Virus record (IMG/VR): IMGVR_UViG_3300031841_002574
Location: 1-29,211 of that record
Origin: a virus
Length of the DNA stretch: 29,211 nt
Direction: 5' to 3' (one strand)
The number at the start of each line of letters is the position of its first letter. Within the stretch, counting starts at the first letter, position 1. Positions 7,836-16,871 of the stretch are shown here, piece after piece. The position numbers were made by a program, and so were the translations under genes. Below the pieces are notes generated by a model. It was not told the origin of the DNA, did not search any database, and worked only from the letters and a program-made list of their open reading frames with translations.

Positions 7836-8278
7836 TGGCTCATGTTCGCAAACAAATAAGAGACCGAATAGCAACACTTGTTACTGGACTCACTACGACA
7901 GGCTCAAACGTCTATAAAATGCGGCGTTATGCTTTAGACCAAGACAAGTTACCCGCCGTAGTTGTTTATACAAATGACGAGAGCTCCGCATTGCAAACTA
8001 TGGGCAGTGTAAACCTTGACCGGGTTTTGTCTGTATCAGTTCAAGCTTTTGTCAGTGGTTCATCGACCACCGTGTTTGATACACTAGACACGATAGCCGT
8101 TGAGATTGAAGAGGCTATTGCTGCAGACTTTACCCTTAATGGATTAGCCAAGCGATGCCATTTAACAGGAACTAACGTTGATATTAACCCAGAAGCGGAA
8201 AAAGCAATTGGTGATATAACCCTGACCTATGAGGTAGTATATAGAACAACAATCAGCGACGTGGAGACTGCAAAATGA
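7835..8278 (+). CDS. Tail terminator (gpU-like)
   Basis: A 147-residue protein likely to cap the tail tube and define tail length. The opening MAHVRKQIRDRIATLVTGLTT, followed by Y.....LPAVVVYTNDE and alternating strands, is typical of gpU-type minor tail proteins. Its place after the head-tail joining gene and before the tail tube supports this. The start overlaps the previous stop, and its own stop overlaps the next small gene (ATGA). Confidence 0.8.
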   Translation: MAHVRKQIRDRIATLVTGLTTTGSNVYKMRRYALDQDKLPAVVVYTNDESSALQTMGSVNLDRVLSVSVQAFVSGSSTTVFDTLDTIAVEIEEAIAADFTLNGLAKRCHLTGTNVDINPEAEKAIGDITLTYEVVYRTTISDVETAK

Positions 8279-8430
8279 AAACCGTGAGGTTATATAAAAA
8301 TGGGTACACGGCACTTGCGCCAGAGGTAAATGTGCCGTATTTACTGAAAGCAGGTTATAGCTTGGAAGAGCCACAACCTGAAACTGAGTTAAACGAAGAA
8401 ACCGAAGAAACCGAGTTGGAGACTGAATAA
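8275..8430 (+). CDS. 51-residue acidic protein between tail terminator and tube genes
   Basis: The short frame starts with an ATG overlapping the previous stop and ends in a TAATG overlap with the tail tube gene, so it fits the operon exactly. The first 30 residues (MKTVRLYKNG... VPYLLKAGYSLEEP) look like a small folded unit of the kind seen in head-tail accessory proteins with a terminal LL.AGY motif. The last 17 are almost only Glu, Thr, Leu and Asn in an ET/EET repeat. I do not recognise a function. Confidence 0.7.
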   Translation: MKTVRLYKNGYTALAPEVNVPYLLKAGYSLEEPQPETELNEETEETELETE

Positions 8431-8816
8431 TGCCTGTACACGCCGGAGTAGAAGGTACTGTAAAAGTAGGCAGTGACACAATAGGCGAGGTCACTAGCTT
8501 TACTATCGACCACACCGCAGACACCGTTGAGACAACTGCCATGGGGCAGAGTTTCAGGTCAAGAATTGTAACACTTCAAAGCTTTTCTGGAAGTGTTGAA
8601 GTATTCTTTAACGAGAGCGACGCTGGACAAACTGCCGCAACCGTTGGCTCATCCCTTACATTTGAGCTTTACCCTGAAGGTGCCGACTCTGGAGACACCT
8701 ATTTTTCAGGCACCGGGTTAGTAACAGGTAAGAGCGTAAACAGCACCGTTGACGGTATGGTAACGCAAACCATCAGTTTTGAAGGAACTGGAGGGCTTAC
8801 AACTACAACCGTTTAA
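8430..8816 (+). CDS. Major tail tube protein
   Basis: A 128-residue beta-rich protein likely to stack as hexameric rings to make the tail tube. GVEGTVKVGSDTIGEVTSFTIDHTADTVETTAMGQSF and the later TFELYP...YFSGTGLVTG... TQTISFEGTGGL match the style of small siphophage tube proteins. It follows the tail terminator and precedes the G/GT chaperones, the standard order. Translation starts at a TAATG overlap with the acidic small gene. Confidence 0.85.
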   Translation: MPVHAGVEGTVKVGSDTIGEVTSFTIDHTADTVETTAMGQSFRSRIVTLQSFSGSVEVFFNESDAGQTAATVGSSLTFELYPEGADSGDTYFSGTGLVTGKSVNSTVDGMVTQTISFEGTGGLTTTTV

Positions 8817-8832
8817 TTAATTAGGAATTGAG

Positions 8833-9174
8833 ATGAGTATAAAAGATAGAATTAAACAACGTGTAGACCGTCGCAGTACAGTATCAGTTCCCGAGTGGGG
8901 AGAGGATGGACAGCCAGAGGTTATTTACTTTGGTCCTCTTGTTGCTCGGGAATTAGACCAAATCCAGCGGAGACATAATAACTTTTTGGCTGACCCATCA
9001 TTACAGGGCATGATTGACCTGATAATTTTGAAGGCTCAGGACTCAGAAGGTAATAAGATTTTCAACGTTGGAGACAAACCGACTCTGATGCGTGAAGAGG
9101 TGCAAATTATATCTCGTGTGGCCGCTGAGATGTTATCAACCGAAGGGTCACCTGAAGAGTTGGGAAACGATTAG
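8833..9174 (+). CDS. Tail assembly chaperone G-like
   Basis: A 113-residue protein between the tube and tape measure genes, the position of lambda gpG. It is charged and helical (ARELDQIQRRHNN..., LMREEVQIISRVAAEML). In this family G coats the tape measure during tail assembly. AGGAA precedes the ATG. Near the end of the frame GGGAAAC is positioned in the correct register for -1 slippage, three bases before the TAG. A minority of ribosomes should therefore continue into the downstream T frame. Confidence 0.85.
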   Translation: MSIKDRIKQRVDRRSTVSVPEWGEDGQPEVIYFGPLVARELDQIQRRHNNFLADPSLQGMIDLIILKAQDSEGNKIFNVGDKPTLMREEVQIISRVAAEMLSTEGSPEELGND

Positions 9175-9338
9175 AGAAGGACCCTTTTTTATTAAACCTT
9201 ATGACGTTAGCGGATAGGCTGGGTAAAACATTAGATGAAATATTAGATATAACCCTAGAAGAATATCATTTATGGATAGCATATTGTAAAATTGACGCTG
9301 AACGTTACAAGTCAATGGACGAAGTGAAGAAAAGGTAA
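8833..9338 (+). CDS. GT-type fusion chaperone made by -1 ribosomal frameshift
   Basis: The -1 frame is open from 9156 to the TAA at 9336-9338. Slippage on G-GGA-AAC (9162-9168) would join 112 residues of G to 56 of T, giving about 168 residues. The T part (RLEKDPFLLNLM, then ADRLGKTLDEILDITLEEYHLWIAY...) has an LGKTLDEIL..TLEEY pattern that I associate with tail chaperone T domains. T might also start separately at ATG 9201, but no good ribosome site precedes it. In lambda the GT fusion links the tape measure to tube subunits. Confidence 0.8.
9162..9168 (+). promoter_or_regulatory. GGGAAAC -1 frameshift slippery site
   Basis: The heptamer reads G GGA AAC in the G frame, the classic X XXY YYZ form; lambda uses GGGAAAG at the same place. 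The G-frame stop lies at 9172-9174. An AAGGG at 9143-9147, 14 bases upstream, could act as a Shine-Dalgarno-like stimulator, as known for dnaX at a shorter spacing. I see no convincing downstream pseudoknot. Confidence 0.85.
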
Positions 9339-9343
9339 GCGTC

Positions 9344-11173
9344 GTGGCAGTTGTTTCCCCAGAAGTTCTTTTTAGGCTAAAGGCTGAGTTTAAGGGGCAA
9401 TCCGAGCTCGACAAAGCTATTAGTAGCACCCAAAAACTACAAAAAGGTTTTGATAATGTTGGAAGGGCTGCCCAAAGGCAAGCTCGTGTTTCTAACGATA
9501 ACACTAAAGCAACAAACCGGAATCGGATGGCATTTAACCAAATCGGATTCCAGATAAACGACTTTTCAACACAAATGCAAAACGGGGCAAAGTTTAGCAC
9601 CGCATTCAGTCAGCAGATTGGTCAGCTTGGTTTTGCTATGAGTATGCTGGGCGGCAAGGCTGGCTTAATTGGTGGCATCTTAGGTGGTATAGGCGGCACT
9701 GTTTTATCTCTTGCCGTTATGTTTGGTCAAAAGTTGGTGCCTAGTATATTTGGGGCTCAAAATGCTTTAAATGAAGCGGTAGATGCTTTAAGCGGCGTTT
9801 CTTTTGCGACAGATGCAACAAGCACGGCACAAGGAATTTTAGGGCGTGTTATGGACACGACCACAGGAAAAATAAAAGAGCAAGATGCCGCTCTTGTTGC
9901 TTTGGCTAGAAGTGAGCTAATTGTTGGCGAGGCTTTAGCTAAAACTAGGGCTCAAGCTTCTAGGCAGAGACTTGAAGAGTTGGCTAAACAGCGTGAAACT
10001 GTAATGCGTGGGTTTGGCGGTCAATTAGAATTAGGCGGGACGGGCTCATTACTGGGTGGGATGACTGAAATAAAAGGCCCAACAATACAGGCTGCCATAG
10101 CATTTGCAGCTCTCAATGGGCAGGTGGAAGTTGCTCAAGACCAACTTATGAGAGCCTCAGAAAGTGGACAGATTCTCGCTAAGGATTTGGCGGAACTCGC
10201 TCCTTTAATTGCCGAATTTGGGGTGGAATCGGCTAATGAGGCGATGTTTAGAGATGCAAGGAGGGCATTGGATACTCAAACCGCTTTTTCGGAGGGCGAA
10301 GAAAAAGCGGCTGAAGCTACAAGAACAAGAACAAGAGAATTAACCGCACTTCAAAGAGGATTGAACGGCATCAGTGAAGCCGTGACTAACTTACAACGTC
10401 GCTTCGAGAGCGGAGCTATTACTGAGGCTCAATATACTCAAGGGCTCGCGAGTCAATTAGTATTACGAGACAGATTAAACGAAGAGCATAAAACGGGAAT
10501 AGATATTCTAAATGAATATGCTTCAACGGCTGATAGTGCGGCTAAAAAAGAACGAGACTTGATGGCTGAACGATTCACCGCCTTAGTTGAAATGAACGAT
10601 ATGATTAGGGCAAAACAAATTGAGGCATTAAAGAGTAGAGGGGCAGAAGCTAGAGAGGAAGCGAAAAACCTTGAGCAGTCATTTATAGCAATCGGCACAA
10701 CTATTTCCGGCATATTCAAAGGGCTTATTACTGGGGCGCAATCATTTGGTGATGCAATCAAGTCAATTATAGGAACAGTAATTGATGAGTTATTCCGCTT
10801 GTTCGTTGTTCAGCAAATCGTCGGCTTTGTTAGCGGAGCCTTTCAGAGTGCCTTAAGTGGTCCCGGAAAAGTGGCAGGAGCCGCAAAGAGTGGAGGCTTA
10901 GTTGGCGGCGGCGGTGCTGGAGGAAGCATTATGGGCGGCAAAATGGGTAGCGGCGGCATAATGTCGGCTAGTATGATGAGTGGCAAGGGTGGCATTGGTG
11001 GGGGAGCTGCCGGAATGGTCATAAACGTTGATGCTAGAGGCTCAACTGACCCAGCGGCAGTAAAGCAGCAAGTGCAAAAAGGTATTTTAGAGGCTGCCCC
11101 ATCTATTATTGCGGCGGCAGAAGCTAGCACCATCAACACCTTAAAGAGACCTAGATTGGCGGGGGCTATCTAA
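9344..11173 (+). CDS. Tail tape measure protein
   Basis: A 609-residue protein that should set tail length and travel with the DNA during injection. It starts at GTG 9344 after AAAAGG. The first 80 residues are helical and basic. A Gly-rich hydrophobic stretch (about 95-130) and another (about 455-500, with IKSIIGTVIDELFRLFVVQQIVGFV) are typical of tape measures, and the C-terminus is a Gly/Met-rich low-complexity region. Long coiled-coil-like helices lie between. At roughly 0.15 nm per residue it predicts a tail of around 90 nm. It is the longest tail gene after the J-like one. Confidence 0.9.
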   Translation: MAVVSPEVLFRLKAEFKGQSELDKAISSTQKLQKGFDNVGRAAQRQARVSNDNTKATNRNRMAFNQIGFQINDFSTQMQNGAKFSTAFSQQIGQLGFAMSMLGGKAGLIGGILGGIGGTVLSLAVMFGQKLVPSIFGAQNALNEAVDALSGVSFATDATSTAQGILGRVMDTTTGKIKEQDAALVALARSELIVGEALAKTRAQASRQRLEELAKQRETVMRGFGGQLELGGTGSLLGGMTEIKGPTIQAAIAFAALNGQVEVAQDQLMRASESGQILAKDLAELAPLIAEFGVESANEAMFRDARRALDTQTAFSEGEEKAAEATRTRTRELTALQRGLNGISEAVTNLQRRFESGAITEAQYTQGLASQLVLRDRLNEEHKTGIDILNEYASTADSAAKKERDLMAERFTALVEMNDMIRAKQIEALKSRGAEAREEAKNLEQSFIAIGTTISGIFKGLITGAQSFGDAIKSIIGTVIDELFRLFVVQQIVGFVSGAFQSALSGPGKVAGAAKSGGLVGGGGAGGSIMGGKMGSGGIMSASMMSGKGGIGGGAAGMVINVDARGSTDPAAVKQQVQKGILEAAPSIIAAAEASTINTLKRPRLAGAI

Positions 11174-11763
11174 TGGCGACAATTACTCTACCAACAACAC
11201 CAAACCCAGCATCAATGACATGGAAATTAGTTTATCCAAGTCAAACAAACGTAAGCCCTTACACCGGGGCTCGGCAAGTCTTAGGCTCAAATCGTGGTTG
11301 GTGGGAATGCACCGTTGAGTATCCTCCGATTGTAGGGGCTTCTAATATTAGCCCTTGGCGTTCTTTTATTGCTCAAATGAGGGGTCAAGTTAATACATTC
11401 CAACTACCAGTAGACCCCACGGCTCAATCCTCTGCCTCTGCTAGCCCGTTAGTGAATGGTGCCAACCAAACGGGGCGGAGCATTGTTTGTGATGCATGGC
11501 CAGCGTCGGCGACTACTTTAACAGCGGGGCAATATGTAACGATAAACAACCAGCTATTACAGTTGACGGCAGACGTTACAGCCGACGGCTCAGGGAATGC
11601 TACCTTAAGCATTGAGCCCCCAGTGCGTAGTGCCCCGGCTGACAATGCGGCGATTGAATTTAAAAACCCTTTTGCCTTAATGTATTTAATAGAGGAACCG
11701 ACTTTGAGCGTGGGTATAGGTGACGTTTACTCTCTCTCATTAACAGCCCGTGAGGCTTTCTAA
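11173..11763 (+). CDS. Distal tail / minor tail protein
   Basis: A 196-residue protein just after the tape measure, where distal tail proteins lie. It contains WKLVYPSQTNVSPYTGARQV, a tryptophan-rich WWECTVEYPPI, then WRSFIAQMRGQVNTFQLP and a beta module with DVTADGSGNATLSIEPPVR. I recognise this combination from minor tail proteins of many Gram-negative siphophages. It probably joins the last tube ring to the hub. TAATG overlaps at both ends indicate coupling. Confidence 0.7.
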   Translation: MATITLPTTPNPASMTWKLVYPSQTNVSPYTGARQVLGSNRGWWECTVEYPPIVGASNISPWRSFIAQMRGQVNTFQLPVDPTAQSSASASPLVNGANQTGRSIVCDAWPASATTLTAGQYVTINNQLLQLTADVTADGSGNATLSIEPPVRSAPADNAAIEFKNPFALMYLIEEPTLSVGIGDVYSLSLTAREAF

Positions 11764-12476
11764 TGGTTGCGGCAGCAACACAAGCGGCACTTGAGGCTAA
11801 TGAACTTCAATGGAGGCTTTTATTGTATGCTGACATTGCAGGGGATGAGCTGCGAGCGACAACGGGCATTTATGATAAGACAATAAGCGGCTCTGGCGAT
11901 AGCGAGCTAGACGGCTCTTATTTTAGCATAAATCAAGATTTAGTGGAATTGTCACCCGTAACACACAATGAGTCGGGGTCCAATTCTGTTACTGTAACTC
12001 TAAATGGAATACTTGTTGCAGTTGAGGCTATTGAGGATACTTCAGGGTCAGTCATTACTCAAGATGATGGTGAGACAATAACTATTAGGTCAACCGCCCT
12101 TTTACAAAACCTAGGACAGAATGCACGTTGGCAAGGACGCACCGCCCGGCTTTGGTTTTATCTAGTAGATGCTGATGAGGCACAAATTGGCACTGAATAT
12201 GTGGCCTATTACACGGGCTTTATGGATGATGTGAAAGTGTCAGGCGATGCTCGGTCTCAGCAAATATCTATGACAATTGAAAACTATATTGTCTCTCTAA
12301 CTGGGGCATCAAACAAAACTTACCAAATGCAAAGTGAGTTTGACTCACGAGATAACAGCGCGGCGGCAACACTTGGCGCAGCAAATGGAATTGCGGGTGG
12401 TGTTATATCCGGTGCAGGAGGAGGCGGTGGTGGTGCCGGAACAGATACAGATACCACAAGGCGGCAGCTACTATGA
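11763..12476 (+). CDS. Tail tip / hub protein
   Basis: A 237-residue protein between the distal tail protein and the NlpC/P60-like protein. The N-terminal helix (AALEANELQWRLLLYADI) is followed by beta-rich sequence with GRTARLWFYLVDADEAQI and YYTGFMDDVKVSGDARSQQISMTIEN. This recalls hub-type proteins found at the same locus in lambda-like and gene-transfer-agent tail clusters. It ends in a glycine run and a short polar tail. A tail-tip role is inferred mainly from order. Confidence 0.6.
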   Translation: MVAAATQAALEANELQWRLLLYADIAGDELRATTGIYDKTISGSGDSELDGSYFSINQDLVELSPVTHNESGSNSVTVTLNGILVAVEAIEDTSGSVITQDDGETITIRSTALLQNLGQNARWQGRTARLWFYLVDADEAQIGTEYVAYYTGFMDDVKVSGDARSQQISMTIENYIVSLTGASNKTYQMQSEFDSRDNSAAATLGAANGIAGGVISGAGGGGGGAGTDTDTTRRQLL

Positions 12477-12865
12477 CGAGAAATAGCAACTGGGAAATGT
12501 TACTTGCTGACTATCTTAGAAGCAACCAAGCAACACCTTTTGCATGGGGCTCGCATGATTGTTGCACATTCACAGCGGGGGCAGTGGAGGCAATTACCGG
12601 AGAGGATAAAATGCCAGAGTTCCGAGGGTCCTATAACACGGCTCTAGGAGCGGCTCGAGCTTTGGGTGATAAAACCCTTGAAGACATTTTAGATACTAAA
12701 TTTGACGAAATACCTATTGGGTTTGCCCAAAGGGGAGATATTGCATTGATGGGAGATGCAATAGGTGTTGTAGATGGTGGCTTTGCTTATTTTGTAGGTG
12801 AGGAGGGATTAGAAAAGATAAACCGCAAAGAATGGGACAAAGCTTGGGGAGTTGGTCGTGGGTAA
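12473..12865 (+). CDS. NlpC/P60-like tail protein (DUF6950 type)
   Basis: A 130-residue protein with WGSHDCCTFTAGAVEAITG (about 25-43) followed by RGSYNTALGAARAL. These are hallmarks of the small phage tail proteins grouped as DUF6950, thought to be related to NlpC/P60 cysteine peptidases. Cys30 or Cys31 would be the nucleophile. In lambda gpK holds the equivalent place before the tip protein genes. It may cut peptidoglycan during entry or act only in tail-tip assembly. The start overlaps the previous stop (ATGA). Confidence 0.75.
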   Translation: MTRNSNWEMLLADYLRSNQATPFAWGSHDCCTFTAGAVEAITGEDKMPEFRGSYNTALGAARALGDKTLEDILDTKFDEIPIGFAQRGDIALMGDAIGVVDGGFAYFVGEEGLEKINRKEWDKAWGVGRG

Positions 12866-15170
12866 GGTTGTAAAAGGAATTATAGGTGTTGGATTCCTTG
12901 CCCTTGCTACTTTTGCAACGGGTGGATTAGCAACAGCTTTAGGCACGGGTTTATTAAAGCTTGGAATACTTACTAAAGGCTTTTTTGTCGCAACTGGGTT
13001 AGCATTAACCACAAGTGCATTAATACCTATGCCAAAAATACCAAGGAGTCAGTTAAGCAGACTGAATGCACGGCTAGACCCTAACGCATCTCGTAAAGGT
13101 GTAGTTGGAGAAACTGCATTGCCAATTGACTTACGCTACCATGAAGGGAGCGGCGAGAATCAATCGACAATTAGCTATATTCTCTCATTGGCTGCCCACA
13201 CAATTGAAAGCGTTGATGAGATTTATTTTGAGGACAAGAAAGCATGGGATTCGACCAGCGGAGTCACCTCAACTTACAAGGAGGGAAGTGATTCCTATAT
13301 TACAGCGGTTGATGTTGTTTTAGAGGGGAACGAGAGTAATTATGTAAGTGTAGGCACTGGGTGGGGTAGCGATGACCTGTTGTTTGGTTGTGCTTATATA
13401 CACATTCAAATTAAACGGGATGGATACACCAAAAAGACTCAATCACCTTTAGTTCAAGGATTACCTAGCCGTATAACCATCAGAGGCAAAGGGGCTAAAC
13501 TTTACGACCCAAGACTCGACTCCACAGTATCAGGAGGTAGTGGCTCGCACCGTGCAGATGACCAAACAACTTGGGGTAGTTACAATGATGCGGATGACAA
13601 AAATAACCCGGTGCTGCAATTGTTGTTTTTCCTACTTGGATGGAAGATTAACAATAAATTGAGCATTGGTTGCGGCGTTCCTCCCGCTAGACTTGACCTC
13701 GAGAGTTTTATTACTGCTGCCAATATTGCGGACGAATCTGTGACATTAGAGGATGGCTCAACACAGAAAAAATATAGGTCAGCGGGAACCTTTGGCGACT
13801 CTGATGACCGAATGGGAGTTATTGAGACATTCCTAACAAGCATGAATGGCACCTTGAGAGATGAGGGCGGCAAGCTAACCCTTCACCTTTTCAAGAATGA
13901 TTTGACCGTGCCCGTGTTGCAATTTGTTGATGATGATGTGTTGTCAGAGTTTAACTTTGACCAAACCGGAGGGGGTATAAGCGAAAATAAAAATGTAATT
14001 AGAGGCAGATATACCGACCCATCGGACCAAGCACTTTACCAACAGGCAGAATATAACCAACAAAGCATAGACAGTTTAGACGATATTGAGCGCGTTATGA
14101 GCTTTGACTTGCCATTTATTGAGGATGGACGGCGAGCACAACGAATAGCAAAACAGGCGTTGCAGAGGCAGCAATTCAGAGCACAATTCCAAGCTACCTT
14201 CAGTGCTAAGGCTTTGGGTTGTGAGGTGGGCGACTTTGTAACCCTAAGTTTTACACCTCTAGGTTTTAACAACAAATACTTCCGAGTCATAAGCAAGGAA
14301 GTAAGAGTTGATGGGCAAGTGCCATTAATACTGCTTGAAGAGGACCCGGTGATTTATAGCTGGGATAGAGAGGACACTGCCCCGGTTGTACCAAGCTTAG
14401 GCACTGTATATGAGCCTCTTAATAACAGCATAACACAAGGTGACCTTGCCGTTGCTAACACCGTTGTTACATTCACTGAAGTTCCCCCGGTAGAAATACA
14501 AGCGGACTCAGAAGGCACAACAACAACAGCCCTTCCAGTCACAACAGACATAACAACATTTATTGGAGGTGTGGCTCAAACCTCTGGAGTTACTTTGGGC
14601 TCAGTCACTTCAACAGGTGGGATAACCGCTAGTGCTTCAGTATCTAGTGGAGTTGTCACAGTTAGTATTTCTGCCGCTGATGCTTCCGGTAATATTACCG
14701 TTCCTATTATTGTTGGCGGCATAACCTACAACCGCACGGTGCACATTACTAGAACACTAGCCGCCCCGATAAGTGGAGGAGAAAGTGGCTCAACAAGCTT
14801 TACTGACCAAAGTTGGACAAACATTAGCACCACAAGTTACATTACGGTTACTGATGCTGATAGCATAGTTAGGTCAGACTCAAGCGGTGATTTACGATTT
14901 AGTGCGAGCGCGGCTTATACTGGGACGGGAACGGCTCAAATACTAGCCCAGTATTCAACCGATAATGTCTCATTTACTGATGTTGGAACGGTAAGCACGG
15001 GAACGGCAGCAAGTGGAATTGAGTCGCCGGGCTTTGTATCTATTGCGGCAACCACTGTTGCAACGGGTAGCAATAACACAGATTTTTATGTAAGACTAAG
15101 AGCTAAGAGGCAAAGTGGTTCCGGCACTCTTTCTTGGGCTGGCGCAAACTTTACAGTTAAGCAACCATAG
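12858..15170 (+). CDS. J-like central tail tip / host specificity protein
   Basis: The best start is GTG 12858, eight bases after GGGGAG and overlapping the previous stop, giving about 770 residues. The first 55 residues are hydrophobic and Gly-rich (GFLALATFATGGLATALG...), like the gpI-type segment fused to many J-like proteins. A long hub region follows, with RRAQRIAKQALQRQQF and ALGCEVGDFVTLSF (about 430-465), typical of J/GTA-type tail proteins. From about 515 the sequence becomes Thr/Ser-rich repeats and beta domains suited to receptor contact. It should sit at the tail tip and take part in adsorption. Confidence 0.85.
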   Translation: MGKVVKGIIGVGFLALATFATGGLATALGTGLLKLGILTKGFFVATGLALTTSALIPMPKIPRSQLSRLNARLDPNASRKGVVGETALPIDLRYHEGSGENQSTISYILSLAAHTIESVDEIYFEDKKAWDSTSGVTSTYKEGSDSYITAVDVVLEGNESNYVSVGTGWGSDDLLFGCAYIHIQIKRDGYTKKTQSPLVQGLPSRITIRGKGAKLYDPRLDSTVSGGSGSHRADDQTTWGSYNDADDKNNPVLQLLFFLLGWKINNKLSIGCGVPPARLDLESFITAANIADESVTLEDGSTQKKYRSAGTFGDSDDRMGVIETFLTSMNGTLRDEGGKLTLHLFKNDLTVPVLQFVDDDVLSEFNFDQTGGGISENKNVIRGRYTDPSDQALYQQAEYNQQSIDSLDDIERVMSFDLPFIEDGRRAQRIAKQALQRQQFRAQFQATFSAKALGCEVGDFVTLSFTPLGFNNKYFRVISKEVRVDGQVPLILLEEDPVIYSWDREDTAPVVPSLGTVYEPLNNSITQGDLAVANTVVTFTEVPPVEIQADSEGTTTTALPVTTDITTFIGGVAQTSGVTLGSVTSTGGITASASVSSGVVTVSISAADASGNITVPIIVGGITYNRTVHITRTLAAPISGGESGSTSFTDQSWTNISTTSYITVTDADSIVRSDSSGDLRFSASAAYTGTGTAQILAQYSTDNVSFTDVGTVSTGTAASGIESPGFVSIAATTVATGSNNTDFYVRLRAKRQSGSGTLSWAGANFTVKQP

Positions 15171-15177
15171 GTGAAAC

Positions 15178-16539
15178 ATGGCGGTAATTAATAATCTAAC
15201 AGATACTTTTACAGGGGGCACAACTCAGGTTGCAATCAAGATGAATGTTACCGACACGTCCTCAGCGTCGGATTCAGAGTTGATTGCCTTACAGGTTGGC
15301 AGCACTGACCAATTTACAGTGCGTAAAGATGGGCAGGGATACTTTGCGTCGAATTTGGGTGTAAATACGACATCCCCAGCACAAAAAATTCACGCTGCTA
15401 ATGCTGGGACAACTTATGTAAGAGCAGAAAATACAACGACAGGCGTTATCTCAGACTTTGGAACAAACTCTACTGGGACAGCCATATTAAATAGGTCGGA
15501 TGACCCTATTTTATTTTACACCAATACAACTGAGCGTATGCGTCTTGACTCGACGGGGCTGGGCATCGGAACTGACTCACCCGCTACAATAACAGCTGGA
15601 ATTACGGCTCTATCCATAAGTGACTCTGGCGGTAAAACCACAGGCGATAAAATAGGCGAGTTAAACTTTATTACCAATGATGGCTCGTTTACTGGCACAT
15701 ATTCAGACGGCATAGGCGCGGCAATCAATGCTGTGTCAACCTCTGGAACTGGGGCAGCTTATGGTCTGACATTTACTACGGCGACCACCACAGGCTCGAA
15801 CAGGGCAGAGCGTTTGAGGATAACCGAAACTGGACTGATAGGCATCGGAGTCTCGAGTCCTAATAGAACTTTATCGGTAAACTCAGGCACAATCGATGTC
15901 GTGGCACAATTCGAAAGCTCAGATAGCGGTGCATATATAGCCTTAAAAGATGACTCTACCAGCAGTGCCACTGCCGTTATGATTGGTGCGATTGCCGATG
16001 ATATGCGTTTTGATGCGGGTGATATTGAACGCATGAGAATATTAAGCGGTGGTGGTCTTGTTATAGGTAAAACAGCCGACAATACTACAGATGATGGACA
16101 CGTTTTAGGTGATGCGGGATATTTATATACTACCCGAAACGGCAATATTTGCCATGTGTTAAATCGTAAGGGGACTGAAGGGGACATTGTCCAATATCGT
16201 AATGACAACGTAACAGTAGGAAGCGTTAGTATTGCGGCAAGCAGCACCTCTTACAATACCTCATCCGATGCGAGATTAAAGCACGACATTGTAGATGCTC
16301 CAGAGGCATCTGACCTAATCGACGGCATACAAGTTCGCAGCTTTAAGTGGAACATAGACGATAGCGAGCAACGCTATGGTATGGTTGCTCAAGAGCTAGT
16401 GGAAGTCGCACCCGAAGCGGTTACTGGAGAGCCTGAAGGCGACGAGATGATGGCAGTGGACTATAGCAAGTTGGTGCCAATGTTGGTAAAAGAAGTTCAA
16501 TCCTTAAGAAAACGTGTTGCAGAGCTGGAAGGAAACTAA
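15178..16539 (+). CDS. Tail fibre with C-terminal S74 intramolecular chaperone
   Basis: A 453-residue fibre protein. Motifs such as GVNTTSPAQKIHAA, GIGTDSPA and GIGVSSPNRTL are the beta-strand repeats often found in trimeric fibres. The C-terminal 91 residues are a peptidase S74 chaperone: SSDARLKHDI at 362-371, RYGMVAQEL and a final VQSLRKRVAELE coiled coil. In this family the chaperone cuts itself off just before the catalytic serine, here probably Ser363, after the trimer folds. This is a likely host-range determinant. It begins seven bases after the J-like gene. Confidence 0.92.
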   Translation: MAVINNLTDTFTGGTTQVAIKMNVTDTSSASDSELIALQVGSTDQFTVRKDGQGYFASNLGVNTTSPAQKIHAANAGTTYVRAENTTTGVISDFGTNSTGTAILNRSDDPILFYTNTTERMRLDSTGLGIGTDSPATITAGITALSISDSGGKTTGDKIGELNFITNDGSFTGTYSDGIGAAINAVSTSGTGAAYGLTFTTATTTGSNRAERLRITETGLIGIGVSSPNRTLSVNSGTIDVVAQFESSDSGAYIALKDDSTSSATAVMIGAIADDMRFDAGDIERMRILSGGGLVIGKTADNTTDDGHVLGDAGYLYTTRNGNICHVLNRKGTEGDIVQYRNDNVTVGSVSIAASSTSYNTSSDARLKHDIVDAPEASDLIDGIQVRSFKWNIDDSEQRYGMVAQELVEVAPEAVTGEPEGDEMMAVDYSKLVPMLVKEVQSLRKRVAELEGN

Positions 16540-16540
16540 A

Positions 16541-16867
16541 ATGGCGGTTACATGGACTATATCGCAGCTAGACAGACATCCTAGCAAGGATGGACTGAGT
16601 GACGTTGTATTTTGCGCCCACTGGAGAGCAAGAGATACTGAGACAGTTGAGGGGGTCGAATATATAGGCGACGCTTATGGAACGGCAGCATTTGGTGACC
16701 CAGACCCAGATAGCTTTACGGCCTATGCCGATATTACCGAAGCAGATGCGATTGCTTGGACAAAGGCGGCTTTAGGCGATGAGAAAGTGGCATCAATAGA
16801 GGCAAGCATCGGACAACAAATAACCGAATCAAAGACTCCAACTGTTAAAACTGGGGTCCCTTGGTAA
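16541..16867 (+). CDS. Small fibre-associated protein (DUF7936-like)
   Basis: A 108-residue protein starting at ATG 16541 with GGAAGG upstream; an upstream in-frame start inside the fibre gene is less likely. VVFCAHWRARDTETVEG, FTAYADITEADAIAWTKAALG and the final TPTVKTGVPW follow a pattern I know from small proteins beside tail-fibre genes of marine phages. The function is unknown. It may be a fibre cap or assembly factor. It follows the S74 fibre with no gap. Confidence 0.65.
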   Translation: MAVTWTISQLDRHPSKDGLSDVVFCAHWRARDTETVEGVEYIGDAYGTAAFGDPDPDSFTAYADITEADAIAWTKAALGDEKVASIEASIGQQITESKTPTVKTGVPW

Positions 16868-16871
16868 TGTC

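Noticed and set aside
15759-16247. Long minus-strand reading frame opposite the tail fibre gene
   Set aside because: It is antisense to a clear S74 fibre gene and has no recognisable domain or ribosome site; composition explains its length.
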